Shown here one piece after another: positions 1 through 8,900 of a DNA stretch of 64,000 nt. The DNA is from FEN-1297 sp963710735 (lineage in GTDB: Bacteria; Bacteroidota; Ignavibacteria; Ignavibacteriales; Ignavibacteriaceae), in NCBI GenBank assembly GCA_963710735.1, contig CAVQBN010000012.1, forward strand, positions 183,993 through 247,992, read 5' to 3'. The notes under the pieces are model-generated. The model did not search any database. It was not told the origin of the DNA and saw only the letters and a program-made list of their open reading frames with translations. Numbering within the stretch: position 1 is the first letter of the stretch; each line of letters begins with the position of its first letter. Made by a program: the position numbers and the translations under genes.

Positions 1-124
1 TATGTCCGGCATTTGCACCGCCCTGATATCTGGTTACAATATCGTATTTTTCACTTAAGATGTCTACAATTTTACCTTTACCTTCGTCTCCCCATTGGCT
101 CCCCACAAGTACTGTAACGCTCAT
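1..124 (-). CDS. purA: Adenylosuccinate synthetase, N-terminal part (cut by window edge)
   Basis: The first 41 codons of PurA, which joins IMP and aspartate using GTP in the first step from IMP to AMP. The N-terminus contains GSQWGDEGKGKIVD, the family's GTP/IMP-binding signature with the catalytic Asp of WGDEGKGK, followed by GGANAGH, also strongly conserved. The ATG lies at 122-124. The rest of the gene runs off the left edge. It lies 52 bases downstream of the terminator that ends the STAS gene, so it probably has its own promoter in 125-175, although I cannot name one. Confidence 0.93.
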   Translation of the reverse strand, partial: MSVTVLVGSQWGDEGKGKIVDILSEKYDIVTRYQGGANAGH

Positions 125-175
125 TAATTTTTCCTTAATAAAAATTTACAAAAACGATCGTTGTATAAACAAAAG

Positions 176-207
176 AAAAACTCCGAATCCTTAAATCCGG
201 AGTTTTT
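176..207 (-). terminator. Intrinsic terminator of the STAS gene
   Basis: A 10-bp perfect stem, AAAAACTCCG (176-185) with CGGAGTTTTT (198-207), around a 12-base loop. Read on the minus strand it ends in a T run, 25 bases after the STAS stop codon and before purA. The A/T tracts on both sides make it potentially bidirectional. Confidence 0.8.
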
Positions 208-231
208 ACAAAACCTTTATTTAAATACGTT

Positions 232-573
232 TTAGTTTGAAAAGCTTTTTATAGCGTCTTCAACTGTGTCGTAGGATTCGAATATTGTAATTAGTTTTGT
301 AATTACCAATAAACTTTCAATTTTTTCTGTTGTTCTTGCTAATTTAAGATGCCCCTCTCCTTTTTTCAAAGTTGTAAGGCCGCCAATAAGCATACCTAAA
401 CCCGAGCTATTCATAAATTTAACTTCCGATAAATCCACAACTATATTTTTCTTGCCTTGATCCAGGTATTTATGGAGAAGTTCATTAAATTCTTTTGTGT
501 CATCTCCTCCCATAACATTGCCTTTAAGTTCAATTACAACTGCGTTGTATTGTTCAACTACTTTGGTTTTCAT
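232..573 (-). CDS. STAS-domain anti-sigma factor antagonist (SpoIIAA/RsbV type)
   Basis: A single STAS domain of 113 residues, the usual length for stand-alone anti-anti-sigma factors. In partner-switching systems the dephosphorylated form binds an RsbW-type kinase and so frees its target; phosphorylation on a Ser abolishes this. The phosphorylation-loop motif FMNSSGLGML is present (S56/S57). The start at 571-573 is preferred over a longer reading because AAAGGAG sits just upstream of it. It is monocistronic, with its own terminator. The likely partners are the kinase and phosphatases in the 3.4-10.6 kb cluster, but the physical separation makes that an inference. Confidence 0.88.
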   Translation of the reverse strand: MKTKVVEQYNAVVIELKGNVMGGDDTKEFNELLHKYLDQGKKNIVVDLSEVKFMNSSGLGMLIGGLTTLKKGEGHLKLARTTEKIESLLVITKLITIFESYDTVEDAIKSFSN

Positions 574-600
574 GAATAACTCCTTTAATTTGATTTTCAA

Positions 601-939
601 TTTAATTAGATAGTGCTATTTTTGCAATAGGAAGCAGGTCAAAACTAATTAACTTAAAATTAAATTGCTAACAAAAAATACTAAATTCTATAAAATTTCT
701 CATTTTGTGCGACAAATTGCAGCAGAATTAAAAAAAAGCAAAAGTAAATTCTATATACAGCTAAATTAAAAAAAACCTGACATTAACAAAATTTATTAAT
801 TATTTACTCAAAATATTACCTCTGGTAATTGAAACGGATCGCTTATCAAAATAAATTGCATATCACAAAAAATTCTATTTGAATTATCCCGGAAATATTT
901 ATTTTAGGGAACAATTATCAAGGGTTTGCGTCTAAAATC
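601..939. other. Intergenic stretch upstream of the divergent STAS and ECF sigma genes
   Basis: Very AT-rich, no open frame of note. It must hold the divergent promoters for the STAS gene (leftward) and the sigma/anti-sigma pair (rightward). Only the rightward candidate at 829-857 is annotated. Confidence 0.5.
829..857 (+). promoter_or_regulatory. Candidate sigma70-like promoter for the ECF sigma operon
   Basis: TTGAAA (829-834), a 17-base spacer, then TAAATT (852-857), about 80 bases before the sigma factor ATG. The -35 is good and the -10 is weak. In so AT-rich a region a match of this kind can occur by chance. Confidence 0.3.
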
Positions 940-1533
940 ATGAAAATCAATAAAAAGAAAAAAGAATTGTTGTATCCGCAGATATTAAATTTAGATGACG
1001 ATTTTTCTCTGATTAAAAGATTCATAGAGGGGGATGAATCGACTTTTAATAACCTTGTCCAGCGCCATAAGGAAAAGGTAAGGAATATAATTTATTTAAC
1101 AATCGGGAATCATGATTTAGTTGATGACATTGCACAAGAAGTATTTTTAACAGTATATAAAAATCTCAATAATTTTCGATTCGAATCTCAGTTTACAACT
1201 TGGCTGTATAGAATTACGGTAAATAAATGTAAAGATCATTTAAGGAAAATGAAGATTAGAAACATTTTTTCACCAATTAAAGATTCTGAAGAAGAGCTGG
1301 GTTATAATCCTTCACCGGATGATTCGGATATAAAAGAAATAGTTCAAAATGCCATTGCAAAATTACCGGAAAAATTGAGAATCCCGTTGTTACTAAAAGA
1401 TATAGAAGGTTTAAGTTACCAGGAAATTGCTGAATCTGTTCAATGTGAAATCGGAACAGTTAAGTCTCGGATATTTAGGGCAAGAGAAGGTTTGAGAGAT
1501 ATACTTAAGCCATATGCTCAGGAGTTAATGTGA
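940..1533 (+). CDS. ECF-family RNA polymerase sigma factor
   Basis: A 197-residue RpoE-like sigma factor with only regions 2 and 4. Region 2 (about residues 35-100) carries the DDIAQEVFLTVYK core-binding segment and the TTWLYRITVNKCKDHLRK -10 recognition helix. Region 4 (about 140-190) carries LPEKLRIPLLLKDIEGLS and the helix-turn-helix YQEIAESVQCEIGTVKSRI. A lysine-rich N-terminal tail of about 20 residues precedes region 2. Its stop codon overlaps the start of the next gene, which is the expected position for its anti-sigma factor. The regulon cannot be read from here. Confidence 0.92.
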   Translation: MKINKKKKELLYPQILNLDDDFSLIKRFIEGDESTFNNLVQRHKEKVRNIIYLTIGNHDLVDDIAQEVFLTVYKNLNNFRFESQFTTWLYRITVNKCKDHLRKMKIRNIFSPIKDSEEELGYNPSPDDSDIKEIVQNAIAKLPEKLRIPLLLKDIEGLSYQEIAESVQCEIGTVKSRIFRAREGLRDILKPYAQELM

Positions 1534-3101
1534 TGAAAACTTTTTACAAGAAATTTGAAATGCTTTCAGCATATCTTGATGATGAGCTTTCGGATACTGA
1601 AAGAAAACAAATTGAAGAAGAATTAAAATTTTCAAAAGAACTTCAAGAAAAACTTGCCGAATTAAAGAAATTAAAATTACTCACTACTTCATCAGTAAAA
1701 AGTATCGGGGAAAATCCTTACTTTGAAACTCGTTTAGCTGCATCTATGCGGATTAAAAATCCATGGTACACTAAATTTAAAAAACTTTCTCCGGTATTAG
1801 GAATAGTTGCTGTCAGCCTTGCCTTAATGATTGTTCTAAAATACAATCCTCAGATAATAGACAGACTTGTTGAACAGCAAAAATCTAACTTATCAGCTTT
1901 TTATAAAGAAAATTTAAAACCCTTACTGTTCGCAGCAGATTTAACAAACGAGGATATTTTTAACTTCGCATTCTACCATCAATTGCCGCTGGACAATCAG
2001 AAGCACCAATACTTACAATTCGGTTCCGATAATAATGGCAAACAGTATTTTGAAATTAGAAATGCCGGCTTGGTTGAGGGTAAAAATAATTTAGAGAATT
2101 TTATTAAGGGATTAAATCTTAACGGCACACAGCAGAAAGAAATGGATTCAATTCTTGCTTCTTATGCTTCAGATTTACAATCACAAGTCCTTGTAAATGA
2201 AAAGAATACCGTTGCTATAAACCCAAATATTTGGAATTACAATAAAGCGTTAACTGCAGATCTAATATCCTTTGCAGCAAAGGCAAATAAAAAAGAGATG
2301 GACAAGGTTTTGCCTCCCGGGTTTGAGCGTTATTATAATAAAAAATCACTCGCTCAAATGGTGAATAAAGTTAAAGCCTCAAATAGCAATAAATACATTT
2401 TCTTTACCCCGGATTCAATTTTTTCTGAATCGTTCTATTTCAATAAGGATGACTTTAAAAAAGAAATGAAGCAATGGTCCGATGAATTGGCCAAGAATAT
2501 GAATGAGTTGAATAAGAATTTCGATATTACTGTCCATTTGGGGGACAGTTTTGCCAGATTGAAAAAAGATTCAGCCTGGGGTAAAGATTTTAAAGTTTTT
2601 ATTGACAGCAATTACTGCAAGGTACACATTCCTAATATAATTATCCCGCCGGTAATTTTACCGAATATGGGTAACATAACCATGCATCTTGACAGTTTAA
2701 CAAAATTGATGAAGGATTATTCCTTTAATATTCCGGAATTAAGAAAACATAAAAATTTTAATTTCAAATACTTTTATAATGATTCTTCTAAGGGATTAAA
2801 CTTTAACTTTAAAGCATTCGGTTTCGATTCAACATATAATTTTAAAAATCATAAAGCTGATTCATTACTATATTCAAGATTTAAGAATCATCATTTTTCC
2901 TTTAATCCTGACTCGATGGCTTCCATTTATAAATTCTTTATGAATGATTCCACTAATTTAAATCAGCAAAGAAATCTTCAAAAGGAAATGAAGGAATTCC
3001 AAAAAGAAATGGAAAGTTTTAGAAAGGAAATGGAAAAAATGCAGAAGGAATTCCAGAAAAATGTACCGCAGCCGGAGTCTAAAAAACCGGTAATAATTTA
3101 G
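1533..3101 (+). CDS. Large single-pass membrane anti-sigma-like protein
   Basis: About 522 residues, translationally coupled to the ECF sigma gene (TGATG, 1-base overlap). An ATG at 1533 with GGAG eight bases upstream is preferred to the in-frame GTG at 1530. Residues 1-45 form an anti-sigma-like helical domain (LSAYLDDELSDTERKQIEEEL), but the zinc-anchor His/Cys signature of ZAS proteins is absent. A transmembrane helix lies at about 84-104. The remaining 400 or so residues should be extracytoplasmic: Asn/Phe/Lys-rich and of a type I do not recognise. They end in a charged heptad-like stretch (about 480-510) with repeated KEM/QKEM units, probably coiled coil. The role of holding the sigma factor until an envelope signal arrives is inferred from position and architecture. 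Confidence 0.75.
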   Translation: MKTFYKKFEMLSAYLDDELSDTERKQIEEELKFSKELQEKLAELKKLKLLTTSSVKSIGENPYFETRLAASMRIKNPWYTKFKKLSPVLGIVAVSLALMIVLKYNPQIIDRLVEQQKSNLSAFYKENLKPLLFAADLTNEDIFNFAFYHQLPLDNQKHQYLQFGSDNNGKQYFEIRNAGLVEGKNNLENFIKGLNLNGTQQKEMDSILASYASDLQSQVLVNEKNTVAINPNIWNYNKALTADLISFAAKANKKEMDKVLPPGFERYYNKKSLAQMVNKVKASNSNKYIFFTPDSIFSESFYFNKDDFKKEMKQWSDELAKNMNELNKNFDITVHLGDSFARLKKDSAWGKDFKVFIDSNYCKVHIPNIIIPPVILPNMGNITMHLDSLTKLMKDYSFNIPELRKHKNFNFKYFYNDSSKGLNFNFKAFGFDSTYNFKNHKADSLLYSRFKNHHFSFNPDSMASIYKFFMNDSTNLNQQRNLQKEMKEFQKEMESFRKEMEKMQKEFQKNVPQPESKKPVII

Positions 3102-3110
3102 AATATTTTA

Positions 3111-3131
3111 ATTAAATCAATTTGATTTAAT
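3111..3131. repeat. Perfect AT-rich inverted repeat after the anti-sigma gene
   Basis: Ten bases, one central T, then the exact reverse complement, beginning ten bases after the anti-sigma stop. A second hairpin follows at 3139-3162 (CCCAAAA ... TTTTGGG, 10-base loop). Neither has a strong T tract. Together they may end the sigma operon transcript or protect its 3' end. Confidence 0.5.
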
Positions 3132-3262
3132 CGCTACTCCCAAAAGTTTGCTTAATTTTGGGATGTAAATCATAACTAATTCAAATAATTAACAGCTATC
3201 CTAAAAATTTTCCGTTCATCCCTCTCTTCTTTACAAAAATCAAATTTTAGCGTAATTTAACA

Positions 3263-3290
3263 TTGGTTTGAAGCATTAAGATGTTATATT
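3263..3290 (+). promoter_or_regulatory. Candidate promoter for the partner-switching cluster
   Basis: TTGGTT (3263-3268), 16-base spacer, TATATT (3285-3290), about 80 bases before the first phosphatase start. The -10 is good, the -35 mediocre. Confidence 0.25.
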
Positions 3291-3369
3291 TTAAACACTT
3301 TAACCAAATTTGATTATCTTTCTGGAAATGATCTTTTAATATATTTTGATAAATCAGGAAGTTCTATTT

Positions 3370-5484
3370 ATGAAACTCGATTCTGTAAATCTGAAGGGAA
3401 ATCTGAAATTCCAGAGTTTTATTGGATTTACAATACTTCTGCTTATTTATAAAATACTTATATATTCATCCAGTTCATGGATACTTTTTATAATTAATAG
3501 CATTCTGGTTGCACTAACAATTACTTCTCTCATCTTATATCTTATTGATTTCAGTCATTCCAGAAAGATTAATCCTCTTGCATTAGTAATAAATGTTGGG
3601 ATACTAAATGCCGTATTGTTTTTTATGTTCACTTATTCTGATGCAATTTTAAGCGGATTATTGAATATCAATACGGGAAGAATAAATCCTAATATATTCG
3701 ATGGTTTAGTTTCATTCTTTTACTCCTTTATCGTGTTAGTTTCAGTATCAGTTATGTTCATAGTCTTTAGAGAACTCTATTTTTTAAAGCAGAAAAAAAA
3801 TGTCAGCATATATTTCAATACGATGCTTGTCTTTTTTATTCTTGCTTCATTCGGTGCTTTATTAATTGATGTACCGGCTCTTCATTACATAAGAGATACA
3901 TTCTTTATCATTTCAGTTTTATTAATCATAATAAATTCTTTAAAGATTTCCTGGATAGCTTTTATTGTTAAGAAAGAAAAAATTTCTCTACTTGCTTTAT
4001 CTATAGTAATTTCAGTTCTGTTTGTGGCAAATCTTATAAATGGTTCTGAAAATAATACCAGCAACAAAGTGCTGATACAATTTTCACCAATTCTGAATCA
4101 GTTCTTAAAAATAATTATGACTTACGGAGTTGTTTATTTCAGCATTTTATTTTTTACCACCCTATTTCATATTCCAACTGCAGAGGCATTTGACAGGAAA
4201 GCGCAAGAAGTTTCTTTTCTTCAATATTTCAGTAAACTTATTACTCAATCAATGGATTTTAATGATTTAGCTGACAGTTTAACCGAAATAAGCGCCAAAG
4301 TTTGTAATGCAGATGCATCATGGTTAGTTTGGAAAGATGGGGAAGAATATAAAGCAATGGCTAATAAAAATATAGGTTATTATGATTCGAACTTATTAAC
4401 AAAATATATTTTTGAAAATAAACTGCCTAAAAATAGCGAACAAACTTTTTTCTTGAATTTAAACAGATTTAAAGATAGGCCTCAACTAAGTGATAATTAT
4501 GCCCATGTTGCCGCTGCTCCTTTAAAAGCTCATAATGAATTAAAGGGTTATTTGGTTGCTGTAAAGAAGAATGATTATATTTTCGATGATGAAGATAAAG
4601 ATGCTATGACAACTTTTTCCGATTATGCTTCATTAGCTATTGAAAACTCTCGACTGCTTGAAGAATCGATTGAAAAAGAAAGATTGGAAAAAGAACTTGA
4701 TGTAGCTCGTGAAATTCAAAGAAAAATTTTGCCTTCTCAAAATCCTCAATTGGAAAAATTGCAGATTTCATCGGTGTTTATTCCAGCATTCGAGGTCGGT
4801 GGAGATTATTATGACTTTTTCGAATTAGATTCTGAAAAATTTGGTTTTGTAATTGCGGATGTTTCCGGAAAGGGAATTTCAGCTGCTTTTATAATGGCAG
4901 AGATAAAAGGGATATTTGAATCATTATCAAAAACAATAGAAAGCCCGAGAAATATTTTGATAAAAGCAAATGAAATATTAAAAAGAACTTTGGACAGAAA
5001 AACTTTTGTTAGTGCTGCTTATGGTTTAATAGATTTAAAGAACGATACACTTTCAATTGCAAGAGCAGGACATTGCCCGATTTTATTGATCAGAAATAAT
5101 ACGGCACAGCAGTTAAGGCCTTCAGGAATTGGGCTAGGTTTAGATTATAGTGATAATTTTACAGAAAGTCTTGATGAAAAAAATATTAAATTAGAGGACG
5201 ACGATATTTTAGTTCTTTATACTGATGGTATAACCGAAGCAAAGAACAGTGAGCTAGAAGATTTCGGCAGTGAAAAATTTGAAAATGTATTATTGGAAAA
5301 CGCCGATCAAGAAGCCGATGTAATATCAAATAAAGTGATGAGTAAAGTTGCTTTGTTTTCTCAAAACAACTCACAGCATGATGATATTACATTAGTTATA
5401 TTGAAATGGAAACAAAAATTAAAAAATGATGGAGTAAAAGAATGGCAGAATTCAGCACCGCAGTTAAAACCGCAGGTGACATAA
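3370..5484 (+). CDS. Membrane GAF-domain SpoIIE/PP2C serine phosphatase (RsbU-like)
   Basis: A 704-residue sensor phosphatase. Residues 1-270 hold about seven to eight hydrophobic segments; about 285-420 fit a GAF domain; 425-460 form a helix ending in VAREIQRKILPS, the standard linker to this phosphatase class; and 465-690 are the PP2C domain with VGGDYYDFF, DVSGKG, YTDGITEA and HDDITLVIL, which supply the metal-binding Asp residues. It should dephosphorylate a STAS protein, most likely the next gene, which overlaps its 3' end by 43 bases. The ATG at 3370 is chosen because AGGAAG lies just upstream. An in-frame TTG at 3346 would add eight residues without a good ribosome site. Confidence 0.9.
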   Translation: MKLDSVNLKGNLKFQSFIGFTILLLIYKILIYSSSSWILFIINSILVALTITSLILYLIDFSHSRKINPLALVINVGILNAVLFFMFTYSDAILSGLLNINTGRINPNIFDGLVSFFYSFIVLVSVSVMFIVFRELYFLKQKKNVSIYFNTMLVFFILASFGALLIDVPALHYIRDTFFIISVLLIIINSLKISWIAFIVKKEKISLLALSIVISVLFVANLINGSENNTSNKVLIQFSPILNQFLKIIMTYGVVYFSILFFTTLFHIPTAEAFDRKAQEVSFLQYFSKLITQSMDFNDLADSLTEISAKVCNADASWLVWKDGEEYKAMANKNIGYYDSNLLTKYIFENKLPKNSEQTFFLNLNRFKDRPQLSDNYAHVAAAPLKAHNELKGYLVAVKKNDYIFDDEDKDAMTTFSDYASLAIENSRLLEESIEKERLEKELDVAREIQRKILPSQNPQLEKLQISSVFIPAFEVGGDYYDFFELDSEKFGFVIADVSGKGISAAFIMAEIKGIFESLSKTIESPRNILIKANEILKRTLDRKTFVSAAYGLIDLKNDTLSIARAGHCPILLIRNNTAQQLRPSGIGLGLDYSDNFTESLDEKNIKLEDDDILVLYTDGITEAKNSELEDFGSEKFENVLLENADQEADVISNKVMSKVALFSQNNSQHDDITLVILKWKQKLKNDGVKEWQNSAPQLKPQVT

Positions 5485-5810
5485 ACGTAATTTATCTTAA
5501 AGGTTATCTGGATGCTCACACGGCACCTGTATTGGAAAATACTTTTTCCAGTCTTATAGATAAAGGTGATTACTCGTTAGTTGTAAACTTTAAAGATCTA
5601 AATTATATAAGCAGTGCCGGCCTTGGAGTATTTATGGCATTTATTGAAAAGATACGTGAGAACAAAGGCGATATTAAATTATCAGCAATGAGCGATAAGG
5701 TTTTTAATATTTTCGATTTGTTGGGTTTTCCTCTTTTATATGAAATATTTAAAACCGAAGACGAAGCGATTAATAAATTTAAAGAGATTAATAAACTTGA
5801 AAACCAATAG
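5442..5810 (+). CDS. STAS-domain anti-sigma factor antagonist of the partner-switching cluster
   Basis: A 122-residue single STAS domain with the loop YISSAGLGVF (S57/S58 are the candidate phosphorylation sites). It sits between a PP2C phosphatase and an RsbW-like kinase, the classic RsbU-RsbV-RsbW order, and overlaps both genes, so the three products are probably made in fixed ratio. The expected role is as the substrate that the kinase phosphorylates and the phosphatase resets. Confidence 0.9.
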   Translation: MAEFSTAVKTAGDINVIYLKGYLDAHTAPVLENTFSSLIDKGDYSLVVNFKDLNYISSAGLGVFMAFIEKIRENKGDIKLSAMSDKVFNIFDLLGFPLLYEIFKTEDEAINKFKEINKLENQ

Positions 5811-6246
5811 CAAAAAAATAAAAGAGAAAGAACTGGTTGTAAAAAGCCGGACGAATAATCTTTCTGAAATAAGAGACTTCATTTATGCTGCTGCTTCAGA
5901 AGCCGGCATAATTCCCGAAGTTATAGAAAATATAATTCTTGCTGTTGATGAAGCCTGTACGAACATTATTAAACATGCCTATAAGTCTTTTCCTGAAGGT
6001 GAAATAACCATAAAAATAAAATATACTGATAAGAAATTTACAATTGTAATTATTGATCATGGTGCTCCATTCAAACCAGAAACTATTCCTGACCCGGATC
6101 TTCAAAAATACTATCTTCAGCACAGAATTGGCGGCCTTGGAATGTATTTAATGAAATCTCTTATGGATGAAGTTAAATATATTTCCGTACCCGGAAAATA
6201 TAACCAGGTAATGCTTTCTAAAAATTTAAATATTACTCATCAATAA
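5797..6246 (+). CDS. RsbW-like serine kinase / anti-sigma factor (HATPase_c_2)
   Basis: A GHKL-type ATPase of about 149 residues. Motifs are the N box (AVDEACTNIIKHAY), the G1 box (IIDHGAPF) and the G2 box (GGLGMYLMKSLMDEV). Family members phosphorylate a STAS partner and in many bacteria also hold a sigma factor. A reading from 5740 would run deep inside the STAS gene. A TTG at 5797 preceded by AAAGAG gives the family's usual length and only a 14-base overlap, so I prefer it, but it is not proven. The stop overlaps the next ATG by one base (TAATG). No SigB/SigF-type sigma gene is present nearby, so its target is unknown. Confidence 0.85.
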   Translation: MKTNSKKIKEKELVVKSRTNNLSEIRDFIYAAASEAGIIPEVIENIILAVDEACTNIIKHAYKSFPEGEITIKIKYTDKKFTIVIIDHGAPFKPETIPDPDLQKYYLQHRIGGLGMYLMKSLMDEVKYISVPGKYNQVMLSKNLNITHQ

Positions 6247-7925
6247 TGATTGACTCAGATAATATTAGAGTAAAAAGGAACCTTACTGCTCTAGTTGAAT
6301 TCAGCCGTATAATAAACAGCAGCCTTGATTTGGAATTTATCCTTAATAATGTGCTGTTGACTTGTATGGGAAAGTTTTTAGCTACCAAGGGGCTAATTGC
6401 ATTAAATGAGAATAATAAAATCATAATTAGATCCTCTAAAGGAATTTCTGATGAGCTGATTGCCAAATTTCCTGAAATAGTAGCTAAAACGGATTTTAAA
6501 GATAATGTTGAACTTTTAAATTTTTTTAGTGAATGTAAGTTATCTATATATGAGAGGATAAGTTCTTCGGACGAATGTTTGGGCATCGTTTGTCTCGGCG
6601 AAAAATTAAATAAATCTCCTTTTAGTGAAGATGATGTTGAATTCTTAAAAACAATTCTAAATATATCCGCTTCTGCAATACAGAATTCAATTGTAATTAA
6701 TGAATTAAAAAGAGTAAACCGTGTTCTGGATTCCAGGATTCAAAGATTAAATTCATTGTTTGAACTAAGTAAAGAGTTTGGGCTGTTTTCGGATTCAACT
6801 AGAGTTGGCAGATTATTAGTTTATTCTGTAATCGGACAATTTCTTGTTTCCAAGTTTGCAGTAATAACTTTTAATAACGGCGATATAAATATTTTGGAAT
6901 CAAAATATCCTGCTGATGTGCTGTTAGCTGCCATTAGACAATACGACTTTTCCAAAGTGGAAAACCCCATACTTAAAGACAGTATTCAAAAAAATTACTC
7001 CGGCTTTGCATCATTATATATTGAGCTGATAGTACCGATGCAGCTTCAAGGAGAAACAAAAGGTCTTATTTTTCTCGGTAAAAGAATTAATAATCAAAAC
7101 TATTCCGAAGCTGATATCGAATTCATATACTCAATTGGAAGTTTGGCAATTATTTCTCTTGAGAACAGACGTTTGTTTAAGGAAGAGTTAGCAAAACAAA
7201 AAATGGAAGAAGAACTTGAGCTTGCCCGAGGAATCCAGACAAATTTATTGCCAAGTGTAATTCCAACTTATAAAAATTTCGATATATCTGCATTCAATTT
7301 AACATCTCAGCAAGTAGGTGGTGATTATTACGATATTATTACGTTGGATGAAGACAGCTTCTGTATAGCAATTGGAGATGTATCCGGAAAGGGAGTACCG
7401 GCCGCATTATTGATGGCAAACCTTCAGGCTTTCTTAAAAACAACCTGCAAACAGGGAATGAATCTGGAAGATGCAACAGCCCTTATTAACGACTTGATTT
7501 CGGAGAATACTTCAGATGGAAAGTTCATTACATTCTTCTGGGCGGTTTTTGAAGATAATAAAAAATCAATGCATTATGTTAATGCGGGCCATAATCATCC
7601 TCTTCTTATAAGAGATGGAAAAATACGGAAATTGGGAAAAGGTGGAATCATTTTAGGAGTAATGAAAACCATATATCCCTATGAATCTGAAAGAATTCAA
7701 CTGCAGAAAGATGATGTAATTGTTTTATTCACCGATGGGATTACGGAAGCTATGAATACGAACGGTGAAGAATTTTCGGATGAAAAACTTGAAGAACTAG
7801 CTCTACAAATAAGTGATAAACCATCTAAGGAAATTTTAAATTCAATTAAAAAAGAGGTACAATCCTTCGCAACCGGAACTGTACAATCTGATGATATGAC
7901 AATTGTGATATTGAAAATTAAGTAA
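6246..7925 (+). CDS. Soluble tandem-GAF SpoIIE/PP2C serine phosphatase
   Basis: A 559-residue protein with two GAF-like sensor domains (about 10-150 and 170-320), a helical linker (EELELARGIQTNLLPS), and a PP2C domain (about 335-558) with VGGDYYDII, DVSGKG, FTDGITEA and SDDMTIVIL. No membrane segment is apparent, so it probably senses a cytoplasmic ligand and feeds the same STAS protein as the membrane phosphatase upstream. It overlaps the kinase gene by one base, implying translational coupling. Confidence 0.9.
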   Translation: MIDSDNIRVKRNLTALVEFSRIINSSLDLEFILNNVLLTCMGKFLATKGLIALNENNKIIIRSSKGISDELIAKFPEIVAKTDFKDNVELLNFFSECKLSIYERISSSDECLGIVCLGEKLNKSPFSEDDVEFLKTILNISASAIQNSIVINELKRVNRVLDSRIQRLNSLFELSKEFGLFSDSTRVGRLLVYSVIGQFLVSKFAVITFNNGDINILESKYPADVLLAAIRQYDFSKVENPILKDSIQKNYSGFASLYIELIVPMQLQGETKGLIFLGKRINNQNYSEADIEFIYSIGSLAIISLENRRLFKEELAKQKMEEELELARGIQTNLLPSVIPTYKNFDISAFNLTSQQVGGDYYDIITLDEDSFCIAIGDVSGKGVPAALLMANLQAFLKTTCKQGMNLEDATALINDLISENTSDGKFITFFWAVFEDNKKSMHYVNAGHNHPLLIRDGKIRKLGKGGIILGVMKTIYPYESERIQLQKDDVIVLFTDGITEAMNTNGEEFSDEKLEELALQISDKPSKEILNSIKKEVQSFATGTVQSDDMTIVILKIK

Positions 7926-8027
7926 TCTGGTTTTTTGTTTGAAAGGAAATAGTTAGTTTTATTAATAAAATTACCCGATAAATTTATTCTTATCTCCGTT
8001 CGTGGGAATTAAATAATATTAAATTAA

Positions 8028-8900
8028 ATGAACAGTATTAAACAAACATATCTTAAGAACAAGAAAAGGCTGATAATCTTCCTATCTACTGTTTTAATAT
8101 TTACAGCTTTTTTAAGCACTTATTATATTCTGTTTGTTAATATTACATCAAACGATGAATGTTTATGGATACAGCAAAGAACTGAAACAGATTCAGCCTT
8201 TATTAAATTTGAAAGTGTGAAAGTCGGCGGTGTTACCTGGGAGGCTGGAATTAGAGACGGCGATTATCTAATAGCGATTAACCATATAAAATTAAAAAAT
8301 ACTTTTCAAGCGCAGGAAATTCTTGATAAAATTAAATCCGGTGATTATGCCGATTATACTTATGCAAAGGACGGCAAAACTTATGAGACAAAAGTTTATG
8401 TAAAGAAGCTGGTTCAAATTAATATGTTAGCAAACTCTCTTCTGGCGCTTATGTGGATGCTTATTGCATTTATTGTACTGATGGCAAAACCAGACGGTAA
8501 AATCCAGAAAATGTTTTACACAATCGGTATTGCTACTGTTTTTATATCTGTTCAATCCTTCCTGCCAAGAATTGTTACACCGGAGGTTATTCAAACAAGT
8601 CCGAAGCTTTATCTGCTTGCAGCATTATTAATAACACTAGGGGGCTCATTCCTGCCGTTTTTATTGCTCGCTTTTTTCTGGATATTCCCCAAACCCTTTA
8701 AGTTCTGGCAGAAAAAATGGGTGAAAATAACGGTGTTTTCACTGCCGGTTTTGATATTCGTAATGAATTTCATTTTTCTGCCGATGGTTCTCGTTAATAT
8801 ACAGAAGGCACTTTCATTTATCGGTACATACAGAGCTGCAATCAATGGATATGTTGCTTTTATTGCTTTTGTTTGCGGCCTTAATCTCGCTTATTATTAA
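8028..8900 (+). CDS. PDZ-like membrane sensor: 5' part of a frameshifted PP2C phosphatase gene
   Basis: 290 residues: an N-terminal transmembrane helix (about 15-37), a PDZ-like domain (about 60-125, with GVTWEAGIRDGDYLIAINHI) and then several membrane helices. It stops abruptly inside a hydrophobic segment. The next frame continues the membrane region with FAALISLIINYRR and then GAF and PP2C domains. Skipping a single base near 8868-8880, within T-rich runs, joins the two into one protein of about 850 residues: PDZ, about eight helices, GAF, PP2C. I therefore regard 8028-10584 as one gene split by a real or artefactual frameshift. Confidence 0.75.
   Translation: MNSIKQTYLKNKKRLIIFLSTVLIFTAFLSTYYILFVNITSNDECLWIQQRTETDSAFIKFESVKVGGVTWEAGIRDGDYLIAINHIKLKNTFQAQEILDKIKSGDYADYTYAKDGKTYETKVYVKKLVQINMLANSLLALMWMLIAFIVLMAKPDGKIQKMFYTIGIATVFISVQSFLPRIVTPEVIQTSPKLYLLAALLITLGGSFLPFLLLAFFWIFPKPFKFWQKKWVKITVFSLPVLIFVMNFIFLPMVLVNIQKALSFIGTYRAAINGYVAFIAFVCGLNLAYY

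Noticed and set aside
5740..5796. Longer N-terminus for the RsbW-like kinase
   Set aside because: It would lie inside the STAS gene, has repetitive basic residues (RLINLKRLINLK) produced by the other frame, and lacks a ribosome site. The TTG at 5797 fits the family length.
8845..8900. ATG at 8845 as the genuine start of a separate phosphatase gene
   Set aside because: There is no ribosome site, and the upstream frame ends in the middle of a membrane helix that the second frame continues. One frameshifted gene explains both better.
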